Positions 43,731 to 54,885 of a stretch of 64,000 nt of DNA are shown here, one piece after another. The stretch is from Ambrosia x helenae (lineage: Eukaryota; Streptophyta; Magnoliopsida; Asterales; Asteraceae): assembly GCA_030844895.1 (NCBI GenBank), contig CM061233.1, positions 29,694,310 to 29,758,309 of the forward strand, given 5' to 3'. Within the stretch, counting starts at the first letter, position 1. Each line of letters starts with the position of its first letter. The position numbers and the translations under genes are program-made. The notes beneath the pieces are model-generated. The model did no database searches. It was not told the origin of the DNA and worked only from the letters and a program-made list of their open reading frames with translations.

Positions 43731-46700
43731 ATGCCTCCTCGTCGCAGCACTCGCAACAACAATGGTGAGAACCCCGCAGAAGGTGGAGATAACCATAACC
43801 ACAACCATGACCAAGCTCCTAACCACAACAACAATGGGGTCGATGCTCAACTGGCTGCGATCATTTCTCAACAAATGGCGCAGCAAATCGCAACTCTGGT
43901 TCCCAACTTGCTTGCTCAGGTCATCCAATTGAATGGGAATGGTCACAACAACGGGAACGGGAATGGCAATGGCAATGGTAATGGAAATGGACCCCAAGCT
44001 TGCACCCTCAAGCACTTCAACTCTTGTAACCCTCCAAAGTTCAGCGGTGAAGAAGGAGCTACTGGACTTCTCCAATGGTTTGAGGGTATTGAAAATACCT
44101 TCATCAACAGTGAGTGCCCCAACAATTTCAAGGTTCGTTACGCCATGAGTGTTCTCCATAAACGAGCACTCACATGGTGGAATGAAGAAAAGCGTACTCG
44201 TGGGGCCGAGGTTGCTCTTGCTATGACTTGGGACCAGGTCAAAGAGATCATGAAGGAGGAGTTCTGTCCTCGAAATGAAGTTAAAAAGCTTGAGGATGAG
44301 TTTCACACCTTGGCTCAAGATAGTGGGGAAAATCTTGCCTACAACACCCGCTTTCATGAGCTTAGCCTACTGTTGCCACACAAGGTTACTCCTCTGCCGG
44401 TAGCCATCGAGAAGTACATCGGTGGTCTGCCCATGCAAATCCAGGACACTGTCTGGGGTAGAAATCCTGCAACTCTGGAAGAGGCCAAACGTCTAGCGGC
44501 CACTCTTACTGATAATCATGTGAAGAATGGTACTCTGGTTCGCAAGGGCTCTAAGAAGACTGTTGCCAAAGATACTCCACAGCCTGCAATTGAAGTCAAG
44601 CCTGAGACCTCAAGCAACAAGAAGCGCAAGGCTAGAAACTATATGGTTGCTGCTACTCCACCTGCTGCCCAAAACCCAGCCAAGAAACCATACACCGGAC
44701 CTCACCCTCTGTGCAACACTTGCAAGTATCACCATCCCACACAGGTGCCATGTCGATTCTGTACTAAGTGTCAAAGGTATGGTCACCTGGTGAACGTCTG
44801 CCGATCTCCTGCTGCCCAAGACAACAACAACCCAGCTCCCAACCAACAAAACAACAGGCCTGCTCGTGGTCAATGCTACGAGTGTGGTAACCCTAATCAC
44901 TACATCAACAACTGCCCTAACCGTAACCGTAACCAAAACCAAAATCAGAACCAAAACCAAAACCAAAACCAGAACCGCAACCAGAACCAAGGTGCTCGAG
45001 GTCGCGCCTACAATCTCAACGCTAATCAGGCCCGTGACAACAATGAAGTGGTGAATGGTACGTTTCTCATTAATAATCACTATGCATCCATATTATTTGA
45101 TTCGGGAGCTGATAAGTCATTCGTGTCACTGAAGTTTGAACCTTTACTTAACTTACCCCACACTAATCTAGAAGACCCTTTTGTGGTAGAGGTAGCTAAC
45201 GGGAAGTCTATTTCGATCGGTTCTATTATTCGTAACTGCTTGTTGAATCTCAATGATCATACCTTCCCTATCGATCTTATCCCCATGCATCTTGGTAGTT
45301 TTGATGTTATAGTAGGCATGGACTGGTTGTCAACTCATCGTGCCGAAATTCTGTGCTTCGAGAAAGTCATACGCATTCCTCTTGAATCTGGTGAGATTTT
45401 GAAGATCTATGGTGAGAAACCCTGTGGTGAGCTTAAGCTTATGTCTTGTACTACTGCCCAAAAGTACTTACGAAAGGGGTATACAGCCTTCTTAGCTAAC
45501 GTGATAGAGAAGAAGGACAAAGGCAAGAGTATCCAAGACATTCCTATTATCCGAGACTATCCTGAAGTCTTTCCAGAGGATTTACCTGGTTTGCCTCCTG
45601 CTCGACAAGTGGAGTTTCGTATTGATCTTGTTCCTGGTGCTAATCCTATTGCTAAAGCTCCTTATCGTCTTGCACCCTCTGAGATGCAAGAACTTGCTAG
45701 TCAATTACAGGAACTTTCTGATAAAGGGTTCATTCGCCCTAGTTCTTCTCCATGGGGAGCCCCTGTCTTATTTGTTAAAAAGAAGGATGGTTCTCTTCGG
45801 ATGTGTATTGACTACCGTGAACTCAACAAACTCACCATCAAGAATCGTTATCCACTTCCTAGGATTGACGATCTCTTCGATCAACTTCAAGGAGCAACCC
45901 ACTTCTCGAAGATTGATCTTCGTTCTGGTTATCATCAGCTTAGAGTCCACGATGAAGATATTCCCAAGACAGCTTTTCGCACTCGCTACGGTCACTATGA
46001 ATTCATGGTTATGCCATTCGGTTTGACCAATGCTCCCGCGGTATTTATGGATCTGATGAATCGGGTTTGTAGACCCTATCTCGACAAATTCGTGATCGTT
46101 TTCATCGATGATATTTTGATTTACTCTAAATCAAAATCCGATCACGAGCAACATCTTCACTCTATCTTGAGTCTCCTAAAGAAAGAACAACTGTACGCCA
46201 AGTTCTCCAAATGTGAATTTTGGCTTAAGGAAGTTCAATTTTTGGGACATGTCATTGATATGAACGGAATTCATGTTGATCCTGCAAAGATCGAAGCTGT
46301 GAAGGATTGGAGTGTTCCTACCACTCCAACAGAAGTCCGTTCTTTTCTTGGGTTGGCTGGTTATTATCGTCGATTCATCGCCAATTTCTCCAAGATCGCT
46401 GTTCCTCTCACTACCTTGACTCACAAGGGTAAACCCTATGAGTGGGGACCTAAGCAGGAGGAAGCGTTTGAAACTCTTAAGCTGAAACTTTGTGAAGCTC
46501 CTGTCTTGTCTCTACCTGATGGTAATGATGATTTCGTGGTCTACTGTGATGCATCGAACCAAGGACTCGGTTGTGTTCTCATGCAACGAGGAAAGGTTAT
46601 TGCTTATGCGTCTCGACAACTCAAGATTCACGAGAAAAATTATACCACCCATGACCTTGAATTGGGCGCTGTTGTCTTTGCACTCAAGATTTGGAGACAT

Positions 46701-48383
46701 TATCTTTATGGGACCAAATGTGTGGTGTTCACGGACCACAAAAGTCTCCAACATGTCTTCGATCAAAAGAATCTTAACATGAGGCAACGACGTTGGGTTG
46801 AATTACTTAACGACTATGATTGCGAAATTCGCTACCATCCTGGCAAGGCGAATGTTGTGGCTGACGCACTTAGTCGTAAAGAGCGTGTCAAACTCCAATG
46901 TGCTAGAGTTCGTACTGATCTCCAAGATCGCATTCTCCAGGCTCAACACACCTCAGTCACCCAAGGTAACATGTACGATGAAATGTCTTGTGGTGCTGAG
47001 ACTCAACTTGAAACCAAACCCGATGGTCTCCTTTATTTTCTTAATCGACTGTGGATTCCCGACCGTGATGATCTTCGTACTTTTCTCATGAACGAGGCTC
47101 ATAAGTCTCGTTATTCTATTCATCCTGGAGCTGACAAGATGTACCAAGATCTTCGTTATTCTTATTGGTGGCCTGGTATGAAGAAAGACATTGCTCTTTT
47201 CGTTGCAAAATGCCTCACTTGTTCCAAGGTTAAGGCTGAACATCAACGACCATCTGGTATGCTTGAACAACCAGAGATTCCTGTCTGGAAATGGGAGAGC
47301 ATAGCTATGGATTTCATCACCAAACTCCCTCGCACACCCAAAGGTTTTGACAGTATTTGGGTAATTGTCGATCGTTTGACCAAGTCCGCTCACTTTCTAC
47401 CTATTCGTGAGAAGTATTCTGTGGAAAGGTTGGCAAGGATGTACGTAAGTGAAATCGTATGTCGTCACGGTATACCTTTGGACATTATTTCGGATCGCGA
47501 TGGTCGTTTCACCTCTCACTTTTGGGAATCTCTACAAAAAGCTTTGGGTACTAAGTTGAACCTGAGCACTGCTTATCACCCTCAAACGGATGGTCAGACT
47601 GAACGAACCATCCAGACACTTGAGGACATGCTCAGGGCGTGTGTCATCGATTTTGGTGGCGCATGGGATTCTCATCTTCCTTTGGTTGAGTTTTCATACA
47701 ACAACAGTTATCACGCCAGCATTAACATGGCTCCTTTTGAGGCACTCTATGGTCGGAAATGTCGTTCTCCTGTCTGTTGGACCGAGGTTGGTGAAGCTCG
47801 CATTACTGGACCCGAACTAATCCAGGAAACCACAGACAAAATCCAGCTTATTCAGGATAATCTTCTCAAGGCTCGAAGTCGCCAAAAGAGTTATGCTGAT
47901 AAACGTCGTAAACCCTTGGAATTTCAAGTTGGGGACCTTGTGCTACTTAAGGTATCCCCTTGGAAAGGAGTTATTCGTTTCGGTAGAAAGGGAAAACTAG
48001 CTCCTCGATACGTAGGCCCCTTCAAGATTCTTGACAGAGTTGGGAAAGTGGCTTACAGACTTGAGCTTCCACCTGAGCTAAGCAATGTTCATCCGACCTT
48101 CCATGTTTCGAACCTCAAGAAATGCTTAGCAGATGAGAACCTTCATGTTCCTCTTGAAGATGTGCAAATCGATGAAAGCATGCACATTATCGAGAAACCC
48201 GTCGAGATTGTTGACACTGGAGTCAAGAAACTCAAGCGCAGTCGTATTCCGATCGTTAAGGTTCGTTGGGAATCTAAACGAGGCCCAGAGTTCACTTGGG
48301 AGCGTAGAGACCAGATGAAATCGAAGTATCCGCATCTTTTTCCACCAGACTCTCCAACTCCAACTTCGGGACGAAGTTCCTAA
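43731..48383 (+). CDS. gag-pol: Chromovirus Gag-Pol polyprotein, 1550 aa
   Basis: One open frame for Gag, protease, RT, RNase H, integrase and chromodomain. Start chosen at MPPRRSTRN (43731), shared with the outer copy; an in-frame ATG lies 33 bp upstream. Domains: Asn/Gly-rich N-terminus, retrotransposon Gag domain (about 100-260), zinc knuckles CTKCQRYGHLVNVC (344-357) and CYECGNPNHYINNC (382-395), a Gln/Asn repeat, protease DSGADKS (D457), RT FIDD (791-794), RNase H (D940), integrase HHCC region from about H1124, catalytic D1194, D1255 and E1291 (35 residues between the last two), and a C-terminal chromodomain-like segment ending KYPHLF. All expected catalytic residues are seen. Gag and Pol share one frame, as in many plant chromoviruses. 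Confidence 0.96.
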   Translation: MPPRRSTRNNNGENPAEGGDNHNHNHDQAPNHNNNGVDAQLAAIISQQMAQQIATLVPNLLAQVIQLNGNGHNNGNGNGNGNGNGNGPQACTLKHFNSCNPPKFSGEEGATGLLQWFEGIENTFINSECPNNFKVRYAMSVLHKRALTWWNEEKRTRGAEVALAMTWDQVKEIMKEEFCPRNEVKKLEDEFHTLAQDSGENLAYNTRFHELSLLLPHKVTPLPVAIEKYIGGLPMQIQDTVWGRNPATLEEAKRLAATLTDNHVKNGTLVRKGSKKTVAKDTPQPAIEVKPETSSNKKRKARNYMVAATPPAAQNPAKKPYTGPHPLCNTCKYHHPTQVPCRFCTKCQRYGHLVNVCRSPAAQDNNNPAPNQQNNRPARGQCYECGNPNHYINNCPNRNRNQNQNQNQNQNQNQNRNQNQGARGRAYNLNANQARDNNEVVNGTFLINNHYASILFDSGADKSFVSLKFEPLLNLPHTNLEDPFVVEVANGKSISIGSIIRNCLLNLNDHTFPIDLIPMHLGSFDVIVGMDWLSTHRAEILCFEKVIRIPLESGEILKIYGEKPCGELKLMSCTTAQKYLRKGYTAFLANVIEKKDKGKSIQDIPIIRDYPEVFPEDLPGLPPARQVEFRIDLVPGANPIAKAPYRLAPSEMQELASQLQELSDKGFIRPSSSPWGAPVLFVKKKDGSLRMCIDYRELNKLTIKNRYPLPRIDDLFDQLQGATHFSKIDLRSGYHQLRVHDEDIPKTAFRTRYGHYEFMVMPFGLTNAPAVFMDLMNRVCRPYLDKFVIVFIDDILIYSKSKSDHEQHLHSILSLLKKEQLYAKFSKCEFWLKEVQFLGHVIDMNGIHVDPAKIEAVKDWSVPTTPTEVRSFLGLAGYYRRFIANFSKIAVPLTTLTHKGKPYEWGPKQEEAFETLKLKLCEAPVLSLPDGNDDFVVYCDASNQGLGCVLMQRGKVIAYASRQLKIHEKNYTTHDLELGAVVFALKIWRHYLYGTKCVVFTDHKSLQHVFDQKNLNMRQRRWVELLNDYDCEIRYHPGKANVVADALSRKERVKLQCARVRTDLQDRILQAQHTSVTQGNMYDEMSCGAETQLETKPDGLLYFLNRLWIPDRDDLRTFLMNEAHKSRYSIHPGADKMYQDLRYSYWWPGMKKDIALFVAKCLTCSKVKAEHQRPSGMLEQPEIPVWKWESIAMDFITKLPRTPKGFDSIWVIVDRLTKSAHFLPIREKYSVERLARMYVSEIVCRHGIPLDIISDRDGRFTSHFWESLQKALGTKLNLSTAYHPQTDGQTERTIQTLEDMLRACVIDFGGAWDSHLPLVEFSYNNSYHASINMAPFEALYGRKCRSPVCWTEVGEARITGPELIQETTDKIQLIQDNLLKARSRQKSYADKRRKPLEFQVGDLVLLKVSPWKGVIRFGRKGKLAPRYVGPFKILDRVGKVAYRLELPPELSNVHPTFHVSNLKKCLADENLHVPLEDVQIDESMHIIEKPVEIVDTGVKKLKRSRIPIVKVRWESKRGPEFTWERRDQMKSKYPHLFPPDSPTPTSGRSS

Positions 48384-48396
48384 AAGTAGGGGAGAC
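48384..48396 (+). other. Polypurine tract of the inner chromovirus
   Basis: AAGTAGGGGAGAC abuts the 3' LTR. The gag-pol stop lies just upstream, so the frame runs almost to the LTR. Confidence 0.9.
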
Positions 48397-48586
48397 TGTA
48401 ACATTACGCATTTAATTCTTGTACGTTACGCATGACAATTAATAAAAACGTCAAGTTTCATATTTACCCTCGCAATTATTATTATCCTCGCATTTATTAT
48501 TTTTGTCGTTAATATGGAACCCTAATGATATATATATTATTATATGTGTGTGTGTGGCTATAATTAAAAATCAAAAAAAAATGTTT

Positions 48587-48660
48587 GCCTTGGCCGGGGT
48601 TCGAACCCGCGCCAAGGACCGGCCCAACCTAACCCAATGCACAAACCAGCTGGGCTGGCC
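48587..48660 (-). other. tRNA-like module 1 in inner 3' LTR
   Basis: Copy of 40872-40945 at the same LTR offset. Confidence 0.68.
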
Positions 48661-49265
48661 TTCTGTTTGTTATAAACCCGGACTCATTTTAATCTTATAC
48701 GCGTGTTAAAATCCCACAGTTGACAAGGAAAAGTCAACTGTGGTATTGCCTTGTTGATCAATCCAAGTATTAACGCGTGATTTCTATAATTTTGGCAAGC
48801 TCGTGCATTATCCGGCCCAATACAACACATAAACACAACAATTACACGGCAATCGTGCCCTAATGATCTTAATTGGCCGCGTATTATCATAAGGAAAGTC
48901 AAACAATCCAATTAACCCTAACCCTAATCCATTAGTATAAATTGAGGCTCTGCATAGCTTAACAACTCGCTCATACCTCTCTCTCAATCTCTATTTCTCT
49001 CTATTACTGCTCTGATCGTTGTTTATTGCTCGTGGTTGACTTTTCCTTTGACCCGACCATAAGCATCAATTATACACTGTAAGTACAATTATAATAGTGG
49101 GTTATATTCATCGGCGATCAGACAACATTAGCCCTAACAATAATCGGGCTATAGTTGTCTGATTTGCTTGATTTCAAAACTAGGGTTCATCGCGTTTTTT
49201 TTGGGGATAATACTGATTTTTTTGCATATGGTATTTATTTAATTTAATTCAGGAGATAACACAAC

Positions 49266-49341
49266 CACCGGCCTAGGCCAGGTGGTTGTGACTCTGGTCT
49301 TGTATCGTGGTCATCCGGGTTCGAGTCCGGCTCTGACCGGC
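49266..49341 (+). other. tRNA-like module 2 in inner 3' LTR
   Basis: Copy of 41551-41626 at the same LTR offset. Confidence 0.65.
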
Positions 49342-50908
49342 TTTTTGTCTTTCCTTTTCTTTTCTTTTTATTAAACAAACATTAATCATATATATATATA
49401 TATTAATCCTTTAATCTTTTAAATTCTTTTTTTAAAATACCTAAACTATTTTATAAACTCTAAAAAAATTATTATTGGTTAATCTGATATAAAAGATTTA
49501 TTTACAATTTTTATTTTTCAGAAATTCTTTTATTTAATATTTATAATAATTAAATCATTTTTATACAATTATAATTATAAAAATCCATAATTATATCAAA
49601 ACAATTTATTTAAATTCTCCAAAAATTATCCTAACTTTTTATAAAGTTAAACTTTACTGAAATAATTTTTAATTCAGTAAAATCATTTATTTATTATTTT
49701 TAATCAATTTTTGTAAGATTTAATCATATTTAATTCATAATAAATCCAATTTTCATCATTTTTACACCAAAATTTTATACAAATTATTTTTAATCATTTA
49801 GAACAGAATTATGATTTTTAAAATAAGATTTCTTTAATTTTAGTATTTTTGAATATTAAAGTTAATAATTGGCTATTTATGAATAAATAGATTTAAAAAT
49901 CTATTTTAAATGAAATAATTTTATAAAAATTATTTTATTGCTTCAAACACTTTAATGTGCACACTCAAAATTCAAACTTTATAAAAAGACTATTTCTCAT
50001 TTATTATCCAATTTTCTTTATTTAATTAACATTTTTGAATTAAATTTAACAATTGATTATCCCCAAATCAAAACCCTAGGATACACATATTAGTTACATA
50101 GACTTAGACTTATTATATATTACCTCATTATAGGGTAATATTTGGAATCACTTTGGGCAACACAATTATCATATCTTTCAAACAAGTTAACATTTGCTAA
50201 GGTGAGTTTACATAGCCCCTTTTATCACCACTTTTGGGGTGAAACATGTTATAACACTTTTTTATTGCAATTCAATCATCAATGTGTTTATGTGTTTTCT
50301 ATGTTGCATATTGTCTTGAGCATGATTAGAGTAAGCACATTCTAGCATAATCATTAACATTGATCAGCCGACGGTATACATTGATAGATCTATTGGACTG
50401 ACAATCCCACCCGGATACGTGCCTCCTACCAAGGTTACGTGGGTGTTTGTTATCGCATAACATATTGGGACCATAAGTGTATGGTATGTATCATTTTATA
50501 ACAGTCAGCAGGGTTGATTATGCACTCGATTTATTTCTAATATGTTTCTCACATATGGGCTAGATTAACATGACACATGAATTGCTTAACATTTTATTCA
50601 TTTATCATCAAAACCTATGTAATTCTCACCAACTTATGTTGACCCAAAATACTTTCAAAATTAACATGTTTCAGGTAACAATGAAGCTGAGGCTTGAGTT
50701 AGCATGAGGATTTATCTTGAAGTTTATTTGAAGTTTTTTTTTGAAGTTATTATTTGGATGTTATGTATTTGAATTCTTAGACATTATTTCACATGTTGGA
50801 TATTATGTTTGAATAAATTATTTAAAATTTATATTATACCATGTGCTACTGAAAACAATCATCAATACGTGGCACCCCGATGTTTCCGCCATCGGTTGGG
50901 GTGTTACA

Positions 50909-51930
50909 ATTGACAAGTGTTACAAAGAGGGTGGTTCTCGACATACGGTTTCTTGGTTGGGTTTTGTGCTGCAGGTGGGGTGGTAGCAACCATGTAGTTC
51001 CTAGCCTTGCGCTTCCTGTTGGTTGAGGTCTCAGGCTTAACCTCAATAGCGGGCTGAGGAGTGTCTTTTGCAGCAGTCTTCATGGTGTTCTTGCAAAAGA
51101 GAGTACCATTCTTCACATGATAATCAGTGAGAGTAGCCGCTAGGCGTTTGGCTTCCTCCAAGGTGGCAGGATTCCTTCCCCATACTGTGTCCTGGATTTT
51201 CATCAGGTAGGCCACCGATATACTTCTCGATGGCTATAGGTAGGGGAGTAACCTTATGGGGAAACAACAAACTGAGCTCGTGAAAACGGGTATTATAAGC
51301 AAGGTTTTCCCCACTATCTTGAGCAAGGGTGTGGAACTCGTCTTCCAGTTTCTTAATCTCGTTACGGGGACAAAACTCATCTTTCATAATCTCCTTGACT
51401 TGATCCCAGGTCATAGCAAGTGCAACTTCAGCTCCACGGGTGCGCTTTTCCTCATTCCACCAAGTGAGTGCTCGTTTGTGAAGAACACTCATGGCATAAC
51501 GGACCTTAAAGTTATCGGGACACTCACTGTTAATGAAGGTATTCTCAATACCCTCGAACCATTGTAGAAGACCCGTAGCTCCTTCTTCTCCACTGAACTT
51601 AGGGGGATTACAGGTATTAAAGTGTTTAAGAGTGCAAGCTAGGAGACCATTCCCGTTTCCATTCCCGTTTCCATTGTGGTTTCCATTACCGTTTCCGTTG
51701 CCGTTGCCGTTTCCATTCATCTGGATGACTTGAGCCAGTAAGTTAGGAACCAGAGTCGCGATCTGTTGTGCCATTTGTTGAGAGATGATCGCAGCCAGTT
51801 GAGCATCAACGCCATTGTTGTTGTTATTATTGTTGTTGTTCTGGTTAGCGTCGTGGTTATGGTTGTGGTTGTCGCCACCTTCCTCATGGTTCTCGCCATT
51901 GCTATTGCGAGTGCTGCGACGTGGAGGCAT
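50909..51930 (-). pseudogene. Outer element gag, broken
   Basis: Starts MPPRRSTRN (51930 on minus), then His/Asn- and Gly/Asn-rich repeats and a Gag domain (FSGEEGATGLLQWFEGIE, ALTWWNEEKRTRGAE) nearly the same as in the inner polyprotein. One frameshift near 51200 moves the C-terminal part to another frame (50904-51215), and the inner chromovirus cuts it off at 50913. The continuation, including a zinc knuckle, is at 40681 and below. Confidence 0.92.
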
Positions 51931-52484
51931 GATCTTTAAGAGACACAATGAAATGAATGAGATAATATAAGGAATGTAATCATTTATTCATTAATTAAAA
52001 CGAATAAACAAAAACGTTGACTTATCAAAGATTCTAGATTCTAATAACATAGTGAAGACATGCTTTAGCCTATAAGTGAACACTCATCCCGAGAATTCCC
52101 ACGTAGGCATCCGGGTCCCTCGTCTGATTGGGATATATGCGCAATGCCAGCCTAGACAGAAGACTCAGAATACAGGTGTTCACCCTTCCAGATTGCACGT
52201 GTTCGTTATTAAAATTTAGATCTTCAACGAGATCTCAAGGTGGTTCAGGCTAAACCTGAGGATTTTGTCCTATTAATCTAATGGTGGATCAGGATTGCAG
52301 CAGACGAATAAGAGCAGTCACTTGTAAGGCTTGGGGTTGTATAAAGTGTGGGATAGGGATAAGATTAGGGAAGCAATTAGGGTTACAAGTAAGAGAAGCA
52401 AGAACCGTTTTAAATCCCTAAGGTTATAGTCTAGATTATTTTCTAATAACCTAATTCCCTATAACCAAGGATCTGATACCAATC
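51931..52484 (-). promoter_or_regulatory. Leader and degenerate primer site of the outer element
   Basis: Just inside the LTR the minus strand reads TGGTATCAGATCC (52471-52483 region), a primer-binding site with a changed base relative to TGGTATCAGAGCC. The rest matches the inner leader and that of the non-autonomous element. Confidence 0.82.
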
Positions 52485-53354
52485 TATAACACCCCAACCG
52501 ATGGCAGAAACATCGAGGTGTCACGTAAGAATGAGTATACAGTAGCACATGGTATTCAAGTTTTAATTGAAATTTATTCAAAGTGCAAATATCCAAAATT
52601 GAAAATACATAATAAGTCTTGAATGAAATTCTACAAGTATTTTCTAGGGTTTCGAATTTGGGGATAAGTATTTGTTTGATTAATAATCAAATTGTTTAAT
52701 AAATATAAGAAATTCAATAAATAAATAAACAAAGTCTTTGTGTAAACTTTAGAATAAAAATGGTAACATTATAGGGTTTTACGTATGAAAATAATTTTTA
52801 TAAAATTATTTTCTTAAAAATAGAATATTTAATCTATTTATTTCAATTTGTCAAAATACAACTTTAATATCTAAAAATATTAAAATTAAAGAATTTTTAA
52901 ATTAAAATTTGTATTTCTGTTCTAAATGGGCAGAAATAATTTATATAAAATTTTGGTGCAAAAATATTGAAAAATGAATTTATTATGATTTATTTATGAT
53001 TAAAAATAACAAAAATTGATTAAAAATAATAAATAAATGCTTTTTAAGAAATAAAAATCATTTCAGAAATGTTTAATGTTATATAAACTCAGAATAATTT
53101 TTGTGGGAATTTATATAATCGTTTTGATATTTTTATAGAATTTTATAATTATAATAGAATAAACTTGAAATATTTATTATATATATTAAATAAATAATTT
53201 TTGAAAAACTAAAAATTGTATGTTAAACTTTTCTATTAGAATAACATAAAATAATTTTTGTTGAATTTATAAAGCAATTTTAGTATTTTAAAACCAATTT
53301 TAAAAATATAAGTGAATATATATAAATAAAAAAGGTAAAAAAAAAATTTTGTTC

Positions 53355-53433
53355 AAGCTGGGAATCGAACACGGGTCTGGGACCGGTTCGTGTTTAATAA
53401 CACAAGTTCAGACTAGTTGGTCTGAACCCTGAG
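53355..53433 (-). other. tRNA-like module in outer 5' LTR (a)
   Basis: Counterpart of 36370-36443; its B-box region (ggaatcgaacacgggtc) has an extra base. Confidence 0.55.
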
Positions 53434-53523
53434 AACGATAAATCTCTGTTAGAAATAATTATATAATTATGTTGAAACTAATTTATAAACCTTTTAATGA
53501 AAAGCTAAAAAAACCGTGAAACG

Positions 53524-53600
53524 TGGGACTCGAACCCTGGCCATCCGGCCGGTTCGTGCATTACAAACAAGGAGCCAACCAACTGATCTACTGATCAGTT
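53524..53600 (-). other. tRNA-like module in outer 5' LTR (b)
   Basis: Counterpart of 36541-36611 with B box GGGTTCGAGTCCC on minus. Confidence 0.6.
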
Positions 53601-54200
53601 GGTGTTAGTTTATGTTCTGTTTTAAATAAATACACAAGTCTGTAGAGGTGTTCTTCCCCAATTCATATACATCGAACCCTAGGTTTAACAATAATCAGTT
53701 TTAACAAACAATAACCCGATTAAACATAGGGTTATTGTTTGTAGAGGGCCGATGAACAAAACCTACAAAAAAAATTGAAACTTACAAAGCTTAATCGTGA
53801 TAATTGATCGGTCAAACAGAAAAGTCAAACGCACGAGCAAAAGCTTGAAAGGATGATTTATTAACAGAAATTGAAGGTGAAGAAAGAGTATTCGGCGAGT
53901 TTAGAGTGAAATGGAGGGTTCAATTTATAGTGTGGGGTTCTAGTTTTGCGAATTGGAATGTTTGACCCGTTTATAGTCTATGACGCGTTAATTGGACATA
54001 ATTTGGAAGGTTTTGATGATAATTGGTCGTGTAATGGACGCGAATCAGTCAAACGCGTCAATATCAGTTTACCATATATGAATTGTAACACGAATTGATG
54101 TTATTTATGGTTGATTGTCATTGCAGTTGACTTTCTAAGTCAACTGCTAGGTTCAGAATATGATATAAAAATAATACGCGTGGATAGTTTGACAGAAATG

Positions 54201-54277
54201 TGGTGTAGATCAGTTGGTTTGTTGTTTGTGTATGTTGAACCGGCCATGGGCTCGGGTTCGAACCCCGGCCCAGGCCA
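54201..54277 (+). other. tRNA-like module in outer 5' LTR (c)
   Basis: Counterpart of 37217-37292; A-box-like TAGATCAGTTGG and B box GGGTTCGAACCCC. One stem base differs (CCCAGG for CCCATG). Confidence 0.62.
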
Positions 54278-54447
54278 TTATTTTTTTGATCATTTAAACA
54301 ATGATATAAGATATAATATGTATATAGTATAGTTCAAGGGGTCCAAATGCGTCACGAAATATTTTTTAAAAGGACGTTAAATGATGAAATTCGACGTTTT
54401 ATTAATAATGATCGTAACGTACAAGGAATTTAATGCGATATGTTACA

Positions 54448-54882
<435 letters not shown>

Positions 54883-54885
54883 TTA

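Larger units (their letters stand above)
40682..50908 (+). mobile_element. Inner Ty3/gypsy chromovirus, full length and young
   Basis: 10,227 bp flanked by attga (40677-40681 and 50909-50913). Both LTRs are 2512 bp and identical wherever compared. PBS, leader, one open gag-pol frame and a polypurine tract are all present. It sits antisense within the gag-pol region of a related outer element. The chromodomain-like C-terminus and the RT/integrase style fit a Tekay/Del-type chromovirus. It looks structurally able to move; expression cannot be judged from sequence. Confidence 0.96.
48397..50908 (+). repeat. 3' LTR of the inner chromovirus
   Basis: 2512 bp, same length as the 5' LTR and no difference noticed; the short peptides encoded in both are the same. 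Ends GGGGTGTTACA followed by the attga duplication. Confidence 0.97.
20057..54447 (-). mobile_element. Outer Ty3/gypsy chromovirus, old, with three nested insertions
   Basis: Minus-strand element: 5' LTR 54447-52485, PBS-like site, leader, gag (51930-50909), pol (40681-37482), polypurine tract, 3' LTR (37468 to 20057). Insertions are a Sirevirus-like copia element (20662-33449) and a composite 2.4-kb insertion (about 33705-36067), both in the 3' LTR, and a young chromovirus (40682-50908) in gag-pol. The flanks gttct/ggtct are a near-match target duplication, and 62.3 kb holds the paralogous site without it. Both LTRs end TATAACACC where relatives have TGTAACACC. Coding regions have frameshifts and deletions. 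Confidence 0.88.
52485..54447 (-). repeat. 5' LTR of the outer element
   Basis: 1963 bp, TATAACACCCC to ATGTTACA on plus. Relative to the 3' LTR it lacks about 660 bp near 52634 but keeps an AT-rich stretch (about 52800-53160) that the 3' LTR lost, so each LTR has its own deletion. Confidence 0.92.

Noticed and set aside
43722..44357. Antisense 211-codon open frame in the chromovirus gag
   Set aside because: Shadow of the sense Gag domain with no domain of its own.
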